This document shows positions 1 through 5,367 of a DNA stretch of 5,367 bases, piece after piece. This stretch comes from Deltaproteobacteria bacterium UBA3076. GTDB lineage: Bacteria; Desulfobacterota; Dissulfuribacteria; Dissulfuribacterales; UBA3076. Location of the stretch: NCBI GenBank assembly GCA_002367355.1, contig DFBQ01000240.1, positions 1 to 5,367 of the forward strand. Direction: 5' to 3'. The notes under the pieces are model-generated. The model was not told the DNA's origin. It was given only the letters and a program-made list of their open reading frames with translations, and searched no databases. Each line of letters starts with the position of its first letter. Within the stretch, counting starts at the first letter, position 1. The translations under genes and the position numbers were made by a program.

Positions 1-158
1 AAAGTATTAGCGGAAGAGCATCGGCCTGCGGGAACGATGATCTTTGTACGCCTGCCTATACTAAATGGCAGTCTGGTTTTGCCAATAACCCTCAGTGTCA
101 TATCATACATGGGAGCGCCCACATGACCCCCGTGGACAGGCCCCTGGAACTCCTCAGG
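1..158 (-). other. Unassigned left edge, open minus-strand frame of unknown meaning
   Basis: Downstream of the gap remnant's stop codon there is no recognisable gene. On the minus strand one frame, the same one in which the gap remnant ends, stays open to the window edge. A GTG at 120-122 has a G-rich stretch (GGGGG) four bases upstream, and ATG codons lie at 108-110 and 99-101. The frame from the first ATG reads MYDMTLRVIGKTRLPFSIGR and continues to the edge. I do not recognise this peptide. About 50 codons without a stop can occur by chance, so this may be the start of a truncated gene or simply non-coding sequence. No terminator with a convincing stem and T-run is seen on the minus strand after the gap remnant. 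Confidence 0.15.
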
Positions 159-771
<613 letters not shown>

Positions 772-781
772 GTTTGTCGGC

Positions 782-1438
782 TCATTTAAGGAGTAGTGCT
801 TTTAGCCAATCATGCCAATCATTCAAACCTTGTCTTGTTTTGCACGATATTTCAAAAATTGTCAGGTCAGGGTTGATTTTCAGCGATTCCTGTCTGATCT
901 TTTCTATGCTGCAATCGACATAAGGGAGTAGATCAATCTTGTTTATTAAGAGCACGCTCGCCTCATGGAACATTACAGGGTATTTCAGAGGCTTATCATC
1001 CCCCTCAGAGATGCTCAGAAGCATGACCTTGCAGTACTCCCCCAAATTGAATTCAGCGGGACACACCAGGTTACCCACGTTTTCAATTATAAGCAGATCA
1101 ACAAGATTTAAATCGAATTGACTCAATGTCTCGTTGATCATGTTGGCATCAAGGTGGCAGGCCCCGCCGGTATTGATTTGAACTACCTGCGCGCCCGTTG
1201 CGGAAATCGCTTCAGCATCATATGTAGACTGGATATCTCCCTCAATCACGGCTATGTTAAGCTCGTTTTTCAATGATCTGATCGTATCTTCAATCAGAGT
1301 CGTCTTTCCCGCCCCGGGTGCACTCATCATATTTATGGCCATAACACCTTTGTCAGCAAAGAATTGCCTGTTCTGAGCCGCTATCCTCTCATTTGCCTCG
1401 AGTACGTTTTTGACTAACGATATCTTGATTTCAATCAC
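782..1438 (-). CDS. hypB: HypB, GTPase for nickel insertion into [NiFe]-hydrogenase
   Basis: HypB is a cytoplasmic SIMIBI-class GTPase that works with HypA to load nickel into the large subunit of [NiFe]-hydrogenase. The 218-residue product shows the P-loop SAPGAGKTT (39-47), the metal-binding switch segment TGGACHLDA (90-98) with Cys94 and His95, the second family cysteine in ENVGNLVCPAEF (Cys126), the base-recognition NKID (166-169) and SCKT (198-201). It lacks the N-terminal CXXCGC high-affinity nickel site of E. coli HypB and the His-rich stretch of some homologues, so it is the short form. It follows hypA after 13 bp and is surely co-transcribed. The start is odd: the first usable codon after an in-frame stop is GTG at 1436-1438, but a near-perfect Shine-Dalgarno sequence GGAGGTGAT overlaps that codon instead of preceding it. 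The stop is TGA. A fragment of gap follows downstream. By eye hypAB is more AT-rich than pyk. Confidence 0.95.
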   Translation of the reverse strand: MIEIKISLVKNVLEANERIAAQNRQFFADKGVMAINMMSAPGAGKTTLIEDTIRSLKNELNIAVIEGDIQSTYDAEAISATGAQVVQINTGGACHLDANMINETLSQFDLNLVDLLIIENVGNLVCPAEFNLGEYCKVMLLSISEGDDKPLKYPVMFHEASVLLINKIDLLPYVDCSIEKIRQESLKINPDLTIFEISCKTRQGLNDWHDWLKALLLK

Positions 1439-1442
1439 CTCC
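1434..1442 (-). promoter_or_regulatory. Shine-Dalgarno sequence overlapping the hypB GTG start
   Basis: The minus strand reads GGAGGTGAT, complementary to the 3' end of 16S rRNA over nine bases, but its GTG is the predicted first codon of hypB. A ribosome paired here would favour a start five to ten bases further on. The in-frame codons there are ATC at 1427-1429 (eight bases after GGAGG) and ATA at 1421-1423, with no ATG or TTG in frame. Either GTG is used with a weaker pairing to the upstream GAAGG, or a rare non-AUG codon is used. Confidence 0.5.
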
Positions 1443-1451
1443 CTTCACGAC

Positions 1452-1793
1452 CTATGAACCCTCAAATTCGACTATCTCCAATTCCCTGCCGGAAATAATT
1501 TGGATATCCGCCTGCCCGCATTCCGGGCAGCCGTAAGGCCAATCCTCAAAAACAAAATCCTGCCCGCAGGTCTTGCAATGTCCTTTTACAGGAACAGTCT
1601 CAATGATTAATTTTGTCCCGTCAAGAGACGTATCTTTGCTCAGGCATTCAAAGCCGAAAAGTAGCGCATCAGGCATGACCTGGGTTATCTCCCCGATCCT
1701 CAACGTAATCGTATCAACCTTAGTCAGATTGTGTTTTGGCATATCCTGCGTGACGATTTCAATTATGCTCTGCGCAATAGATAGTTCATGCAT
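1452..1793 (-). CDS. hypA: HypA, nickel metallochaperone for hydrogenase maturation
   Basis: HypA (HybF) is a small cytoplasmic zinc protein that binds nickel through its N-terminus and passes it, with HypB, to the precursor of the [NiFe]-hydrogenase large subunit. The 113-residue product has the usual family length. It starts with MHEL, where Met1 and His2 form the nickel site, so the ATG at 1791-1793 is secure even though no clear Shine-Dalgarno sequence precedes it. The zinc site is present as CKTC (73-76) and CPEC (89-92), and the family C-terminus ISGRELEIVEFEG is present. It lies 68 bp downstream of pyk and 13 bp upstream of hypB, so hypA and hypB form a pair. No hypC, hypD, hypE, hypF or hydrogenase structural gene is in the window; the rest of the pathway must be elsewhere. 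HypA and HypB can also supply nickel to urease in some bacteria, but hydrogenase is the commoner client. Confidence 0.97.
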   Translation of the reverse strand: MHELSIAQSIIEIVTQDMPKHNLTKVDTITLRIGEITQVMPDALLFGFECLSKDTSLDGTKLIIETVPVKGHCKTCGQDFVFEDWPYGCPECGQADIQIISGRELEIVEFEGS

Positions 1794-1819
1794 GTAAGTA
1801 AACCGGAAAGGTAGGAATT

Positions 1820-1835
1820 TGCTTTTTCAATGCCA
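1820..1835 (-). promoter_or_regulatory. Possible sigma-54 (-24/-12) promoter for hypAB
   Basis: Upstream of hypA the minus strand reads TGGCATTGAAAAAGCA. The invariant GG and GC dinucleotides of sigma-54 promoters are present with the exact spacing of ten bases, and the -24 half (TGGCAT) is good. The -12 half has AAGCA where TTGCA is preferred. A start about 12 bases after the GC would leave a leader of roughly 16 bases before the hypA ATG. The -24 half also forms one arm of a small inverted repeat, TGCCA-N5-TGGCA (1831-1845). An overlapping sigma-70 reading (TTGGCA, 17-bp spacer, TACCTT) is also possible. E. coli hypABCDE is known to be sigma-54 dependent, which makes the idea reasonable but not proven. 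Confidence 0.35.
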
Positions 1836-1861
1836 AACAGTGGCATAGTCCGTGTTGTGTG

Positions 1862-3316
1862 TCAAGACAGACACGTAGACTTGATATGATAAGTTTGAAG
1901 ATCGATAAGCTCCATGCGGTTATTTGCCTCAGGATGTTTTGGCGACGGTCCTTCAGTCAGGATCACCAGGTTTCCTTCTACTTTGTGCGATTGCAGCCAG
2001 TCCTTCGCATATTGCTTCCAGTTCTCGGGATGATCACACTCATGCACAGGATAGACCCCATAGGAGAACTGTAGTTGCCGACATGTCGTTTCCTGTGAGC
2101 TGATGGCGGCTATCCATACAGGAAGCCTGAACCGCGTTACGTTTCTTGCCGTCGCACCACTATGGGTCGGGACCATCACCACTGCCGGAGAAACGTGCTC
2201 CAACGTTTTATCAACGCTCAAGGCAATCATATCCGTGAGGCTGACACTCCCTTCACGACCGAATGCCTTCAATACCTCCCGGGCATAATAGCTCGGGCGG
2301 TGTACCTCAATTGCCGCTGCGATCTTGGCCAGCATGCCTGCGGCGTCTACCGGATACTTGCCCATTGCCGACTCCTCGGAAAGCATCACGCAGTCCGTGC
2401 CGTCAAGGATGGCGTTCGCCACATCCGTGGACTCTGCCCGGGTAGGGCGCTTGTTAGCGGTCATGGACTCCAGCATTTGCGTAGCAGTAATTACCGGCTT
2501 GCCCAGGAGATTGGCTTCCCGCATTATGCGTTTCTGGACGACAGCGATCTGTTCGATCGGCATTTCCACCCCAAGATCCCCACGGGCGACCATGATGCCG
2601 TCTGCAGCCTTGATGATTTCGTTCATGCGCTCAAGTGCCACGGAGCGTTCGATCTTGGCAATTATGAACGGATTGTGTCCAAGGGCCGCTGCTGCTTTGC
2701 GCACAGCAGCAATATCCGCGGGGCCTTCGACAAAAGACTGGCTGACCGCATCCACGCCTTGCTCCAAGGCAAATCTCATGCAATCGTGGTCGTGATCAGT
2801 AAACGCCGTGGTTCCAAGGGCAATGCCGGGCAAATTAAGGCCTTTGCGAGACCGCAATTCGCCACCTACCAAGATCCGGCACTGCACATCGTTTCCTTCC
2901 ACCCTCACGGCCTCCATTTGGATAAAACCGTCATTTAGATACAGGGTATTACCTGGCTTTACGACATGCGGCAGGCGGGCGAAGCTCACTGATACACGCT
3001 CGTTGTTGCCGGCAATATCGTCCGTAGTAAGAGTGAAAGAGTCGCCTGACTTTAGCTCGATCGGCTCTTCTGCCAATTGGCCGATGCGCATCTTGGGCCC
3101 GGGCAGGTCTGCCATGATTGCGACGCGCCGGCCGGTTGCGTGTGAGGCTGCGCGGATTTTTTCGATTGTTTTTTTATGACTCGCAAAATCGCCGTGCGAA
3201 AAGTTGAGTCGCGCCACGTTCATGCCCGCCAGGATCATTTGTTCCATGACCTCTGGTGACTCGGAGGCCGGCCCGATAGTGCAGACGATCTTTGTTTTGT
3301 TGGCTGGTAGTGTCAT
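1862..3316 (-). CDS. pyk: Pyruvate kinase
   Basis: Pyruvate kinase transfers the phosphate of phosphoenolpyruvate to ADP, giving pyruvate and ATP, the last step of glycolysis. The 484-residue product has normal bacterial length and the full domain order: barrel (about 8-72 and 165-345), the inserted B domain (about 73-164), and the C-terminal domain (about 355-475). Visible motifs are MNVARLNFSHG (32-42) with PEP and cation ligands Arg36, Asn38 and Ser40; ADLPGPKMRIG (69-79); the catalytic lysine and metal-binding glutamate in IIAKIER (Lys221, Glu223); MVARGDLGVE (242-251); TATQMLESM (277-285); and PTRAE (291-295). The signature around Lys221 is atypical (ERSVALE where ENQEGV-like sequence is common). 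Lys75, Leu71 and Ile78 match the potassium-independent class. The ATG at 3314-3316 follows a strong ribosome binding site by seven bases, and the stop is TGA. It is 112 bp from pgm upstream and 68 bp from hypA downstream. Confidence 0.97.
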   Translation of the reverse strand: MTLPANKTKIVCTIGPASESPEVMEQMILAGMNVARLNFSHGDFASHKKTIEKIRAASHATGRRVAIMADLPGPKMRIGQLAEEPIELKSGDSFTLTTDDIAGNNERVSVSFARLPHVVKPGNTLYLNDGFIQMEAVRVEGNDVQCRILVGGELRSRKGLNLPGIALGTTAFTDHDHDCMRFALEQGVDAVSQSFVEGPADIAAVRKAAAALGHNPFIIAKIERSVALERMNEIIKAADGIMVARGDLGVEMPIEQIAVVQKRIMREANLLGKPVITATQMLESMTANKRPTRAESTDVANAILDGTDCVMLSEESAMGKYPVDAAGMLAKIAAAIEVHRPSYYAREVLKAFGREGSVSLTDMIALSVDKTLEHVSPAVVMVPTHSGATARNVTRFRLPVWIAAISSQETTCRQLQFSYGVYPVHECDHPENWKQYAKDWLQSHKVEGNLVILTEGPSPKHPEANNRMELIDLQTYHIKSTCLS

Positions 3317-3428
3317 AGCTTTTCCCCCTCTCTGTGGACTGGAAGGAGACCTTGTCCGTCACGGCCCAGGCAGTTTGCAGTGCTTTGGAACCCTGAACCC
3401 ATGAACGGTTACACTATTCTTATCCTTA
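3317..3428 (-). promoter_or_regulatory. pgm-pyk intergenic region with pyk ribosome binding site
   Basis: This 112-bp spacer contains a clear Shine-Dalgarno sequence GAGGGGG at 3324-3330, seven bases before the pyk ATG. Just upstream of it a small imperfect hairpin can form (GGAC/GTCC and AAGG/CCTT arms between 3336 and 3357, with a three-base bulge and loop). I see no good sigma-70 promoter and no rho-independent terminator after pgm, so pyk may be read through from pgm or have a promoter that does not match the consensus. Confidence 0.5.
3388..3409. repeat. Short imperfect GAACCC repeat, three units
   Basis: On the plus strand three consecutive units begin with GAAC: GAACCCT, GAACCCAT and GAACGGT, that is 7, 8 and 7 bases long. 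The array lies in the pgm-pyk spacer, outside both genes. It is short and imperfect, so it may be chance, but it has the same unit length as the TTAGSTN array at the right end. Confidence 0.35.
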
Positions 3429-5096
3429 TCAATCGTCCCCTGCTTTTAAGGCATTATCAACAATCTCCTGTGCCTCTTCCTGGATCTTCTTCAAATGCTC
3501 TTCACCCTTAAAGCTCTCAGCATACAATTTATAGATATCCTCGGTACCGGAGGGCCGTGCTGCGAACCAGCCATTTTCCGTCACTACCTTGAGGCCTTCA
3601 ATGGGCGCATTGTTGCAGGGTGCTTTGGTCAGTTTTGCGATTATGGGTTCTCCTGCGAGGTTGTCTGCCGTGACCATGTCGGGGGAAAGACCTTTGAGAA
3701 TCGCCTTCTGCTTTGGTGTGGCCGGCGCATCAATGCGTTGATAAACGGAACTGCCAAACTTCTTCTCAAGTTCTTTATAGATCTCTCCAGGGTCCCTGCC
3801 GGTTTTGGCTGTGATTTCGCAGGCGAGAAGATCCATGATGATCCCGTCTTTGTCCGTGGTCCAGACTGTGCCGTCTTTTCTCAGAAAGGACGCCCCTGCG
3901 CTTTCCTCTCCTCCAAAGCCGTAAGAACCGTCAAGTAGACCGTCCACGAACCATTTGAAGCCTACAGGCACTTCGCACAGTCTTTTTTTCAGGTAGTCTG
4001 CCACTCGATCGATCATGGAACTTGAAACCAGGGTTTTGCCAACAGCCGCGTCTTCCCTCCACCCGGGCCTGTTCTGAAACAGATACCAGATAGCCACGGC
4101 CTGATAGTGATTAGGATTAAGAAGCCCAGCGGTCCTCGTAACAATACCGTGGCGGTCAGTGTCAGTGTCGTTGCCAAAGGCGATGTCATATCTGTCCTTC
4201 AGTTCAATCAGACTCGCCATGGCATAGGGGGACGAGCAGTCCATGCGGATTTTGCCGTCTTTGTCCAGGGTCATGAAAGAAAAGGTGGGATCCACAGACC
4301 TGTTCACTATCTCAATAGAAAGCCCGTAGAGTTCGGCAATGGGGTCCCAGAAATAAATCCCCGAACCGCCTAAGGGATGCACACCGATCTTGAGTCCCTC
4401 CTGGGCGATGATCTCCATATCGATGATGTTCTTGAGGTCTTCCACATAAGGGGTGATGTAATCATATTCTTGGGTTGTATCGGCCTTCATGGCCTTCTCA
4501 AAGGGCATCCTTTTCACGTCTTTGAGCCCGCCCTGGAGAAGTTCGTTGGCCCTGTCTTCAATGGCCCTTGTCGTCTCCACAGAGGCCGGACCTCCTTCAG
4601 GTGGATTATATTTGAATCCGCCGTCCTCAGGCGGGTTATGGGAAGGGGTGATGACAATTCCGTCTGCAAGCCTATCCTTCGTCTTGGCGTTATAGGTCAG
4701 AATGGCATGTGATATCACCGGAGTGGGTGTATAACTCAAACCCTTCTGGACCACGACCGTTTCACCGGCCGCGGCAAAGAACTCAATAGCCGTAGCCAGG
4801 GCAGGCTCTGAAAGGGCATGTGTATCGATCCCTATGAAAAGGGGGCCTGTAATCTTTCTGAATCTTCTGTATTCATAGAGGGCCTGGCAGATGGCCAGAA
4901 TGTGGTCCTCATTGAAGCTGTTTCTCAACGACGACCCCCTGTGCCCGGAGGTGCCGAATACCACACGCTGACCAGGGTCCGAGGCATCAGGTTTATGCGT
5001 ATAGTAAGCTGAGACGAGCCTTGGAATATTAGCCAACATGGACCTGGGTGCAGGCTTGCCTGCAAGTTCGTGTATCGGCATTGTTTTTCTACTCAT
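3429..5096 (-). CDS. pgm: Phosphoglucomutase, alpha-D-glucose-phosphate specific
   Basis: This cytoplasmic enzyme interconverts glucose 1-phosphate and glucose 6-phosphate, linking glycogen or nucleotide-sugar metabolism with glycolysis. The product (555 residues from the first ATG) is close to E. coli Pgm in length and sequence style. Visible motifs are FGTSGHRGS (47-55); the phosphoserine loop [20 protein letters not shown] (150-169) with Ser152 as the phosphate carrier; the magnesium loop NDTDTDRHG (309-317) with Asp310, Asp312 and Asp314; the sugar-binding GEESAG (396-401); and the C-terminal phosphate-binding [12 protein letters not shown] (514-525). No catalytic residue is missing. The start is uncertain: Met6 (ATG at 5079-5081) gives [11 protein letters not shown], aligning with the E. 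coli start MAIHNRAGQPA, while the upstream ATG at 5094-5096 adds MSRKT. Neither has a strong Shine-Dalgarno sequence. The stop is TGA. A palindromic element begins 12 bases upstream of the first ATG. Confidence 0.97.
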   Translation of the reverse strand: MSRKTMPIHELAGKPAPRSMLANIPRLVSAYYTHKPDASDPGQRVVFGTSGHRGSSLRNSFNEDHILAICQALYEYRRFRKITGPLFIGIDTHALSEPALATAIEFFAAAGETVVVQKGLSYTPTPVISHAILTYNAKTKDRLADGIVITPSHNPPEDGGFKYNPPEGGPASVETTRAIEDRANELLQGGLKDVKRMPFEKAMKADTTQEYDYITPYVEDLKNIIDMEIIAQEGLKIGVHPLGGSGIYFWDPIAELYGLSIEIVNRSVDPTFSFMTLDKDGKIRMDCSSPYAMASLIELKDRYDIAFGNDTDTDRHGIVTRTAGLLNPNHYQAVAIWYLFQNRPGWREDAAVGKTLVSSSMIDRVADYLKKRLCEVPVGFKWFVDGLLDGSYGFGGEESAGASFLRKDGTVWTTDKDGIIMDLLACEITAKTGRDPGEIYKELEKKFGSSVYQRIDAPATPKQKAILKGLSPDMVTADNLAGEPIIAKLTKAPCNNAPIEGLKVVTENGWFAARPSGTEDIYKLYAESFKGEEHLKKIQEEAQEIVDNALKAGDD

Positions 5097-5108
5097 TTAT
5101 ACATTTAG

Positions 5109-5255
5109 TAACTTCTCAATAAGTCCTGGTACCAGTCACTGGATTCCCGCCTTCGCGGGAATGACGATTGGGTGTGAGCGCCCGTCATTCCTGCGAAGGC
5201 GGGAATCCATTAGATAGTCGCAAAATATGATTTGCCCGGACTTATTGAGAAATTA
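5109..5255. mobile_element. Palindromic MITE-like element upstream of pgm
   Basis: The 147-bp segment is a nested inverted repeat with no coding capacity. The outer arms are TAACTTCTCAATAAGTCC (5109-5126) and GGACTTATTGAGAAATTA (5238-5255), pairing at 17 of 18 positions. The inner arms, 27 nt each at 5140-5166 and 5183-5209, pair at 26 of 27 positions. Each inner arm itself contains a hairpin with stem TTCCCGC/GCGGGAA and a four-base loop. The GGATTCCCGCNNNNGCGGGAAT core resembles abundant dispersed palindromic repeats of many proteobacterial genomes. Both ends finish in TA, and TTAG is found at 5105-5108 and 5253-5256, so a TA duplication as made by IS630/mariner-type transposases is possible. 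Non-autonomous mobility is inferred from structure only. In RNA it would form a long hairpin in the pgm leader. Confidence 0.7.
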
Positions 5256-5277
5256 GGCATCCTTCATATCAAGCCAA
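5250..5277 (-). promoter_or_regulatory. Candidate sigma-70 promoter for pgm
   Basis: On the minus strand TTGGCT (5272-5277) and TAATTT (5250-5255) are separated by 16 bases, a modest match to -35 and -10 boxes. The -10 box coincides with the outer end of the palindromic element, so the element may have supplied or altered it. Transcripts from here would run through the whole palindrome before pgm. The match is weak, and other AT-rich stretches in 5280-5330 could serve equally. Confidence 0.2.
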
Positions 5278-5330
5278 AAGTAGTTTACATTTTTAGGGGT
5301 AATATACCTCAAAAAATATGACTTGTGCGA

Positions 5331-5358
5331 TTAGCTATTAGCTGTTAGGTTTTAGCTT
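5331..5358. repeat. Tandem heptamer array, four TTAGSTN units
   Basis: Four consecutive seven-base units begin at 5331, 5338, 5345 and 5352. Each reads TTAG followed by C or G, T and one variable base (A, G, T, T). The array lies near the right window edge in AT-rich intergenic DNA. The sequence after it (AACAG) together with CTGTTA at 5342-5347 forms a six-base inverted repeat (TAACAG at 5358-5363). It may continue as other repeats beyond the window. Its function is unknown, and slipped-strand expansion is the likely origin. Confidence 0.6.
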
Positions 5359-5367
5359 AACAGTCCG

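Noticed and set aside
1831..1845. pyk terminator formed by the TGCCA/TGGCA inverted repeat
   Set aside because: The stem has only five pairs and is followed by TTGAAAAAG, not a run of T, in the transcribed direction.
2162..2938. A 258-codon plus-strand open frame opposite pyk
   Set aside because: It lies wholly inside the well-conserved pyruvate kinase gene on the other strand and its translation shows no family motif; it is a shadow frame.
3174..3362. Minus-strand 62-codon frame crossing the pyk start
   Set aside because: It overlaps the start of pyk in another frame, has no ribosome binding site of its own and is unrelated to any family I know.
5109..5255. CRISPR repeat or rho-independent terminator
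   Set aside because: There is only one pair of arms, inverted rather than direct, with no spacers; no T-run follows the stem on either strand.

Overview
The window is a bacterial chromosomal segment in which every convincing gene lies on the minus strand. In transcription order (right to left) they are a phosphoglucomutase gene (pgm, 3429-5096), a pyruvate kinase gene (pyk, 1862-3316), the nickel-chaperone pair hypA (1452-1793) and hypB (782-1438), and a decayed 3' part of a glyceraldehyde-3-phosphate dehydrogenase gene (gap remnant, about 159-730). The protein types, the palindromic intergenic element and the short heptamer repeats suggest an anaerobic Gram-negative bacterium, perhaps of the former Deltaproteobacteria (Desulfobacterota). 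That assignment is an inference from general resemblance; no rRNA or marker gene is present.

Right end, 5097-5367: intergenic DNA upstream of pgm. It holds a 147-bp palindromic, MITE-like element (5109-5255) made of an outer 18-nt and an inner 27-nt inverted repeat, then AT-rich DNA with a possible promoter, then a short tandem array of the heptamer TTAGSTN (5331-5358). Middle, 1862-5096: pgm and pyk appear intact, separated by 112 bp that carries a strong ribosome binding site for pyk and a short GAACCC-type repeat. Left half: hypA and hypB are 13 bp apart and clearly co-transcribed. A -24/-12-like element sits just upstream of hypA. Beyond hypB, about 50 bp without a gene includes a sequence resembling the repeated ends of IS21-type insertion sequences. 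It leads directly into the gap remnant, which starts near the catalytic cysteine and carries several indels. The last 158 bases are open on the minus strand but unrecognised.

Functionally the window combines central carbon metabolism (glucose-1-P/glucose-6-P interconversion; PEP to pyruvate with ATP formation; formerly GAPDH) with nickel delivery to [NiFe]-hydrogenase. The glycolytic genes do not look like one tight operon, and hypAB probably has its own promoter. I do not see a wholly new system. The items most worth a second look are the gap pseudogene and the possible IS scar beside it, the composite palindromic element just upstream of pgm, the potassium-independent signature in pyruvate kinase, and the unusual translation start of hypB.
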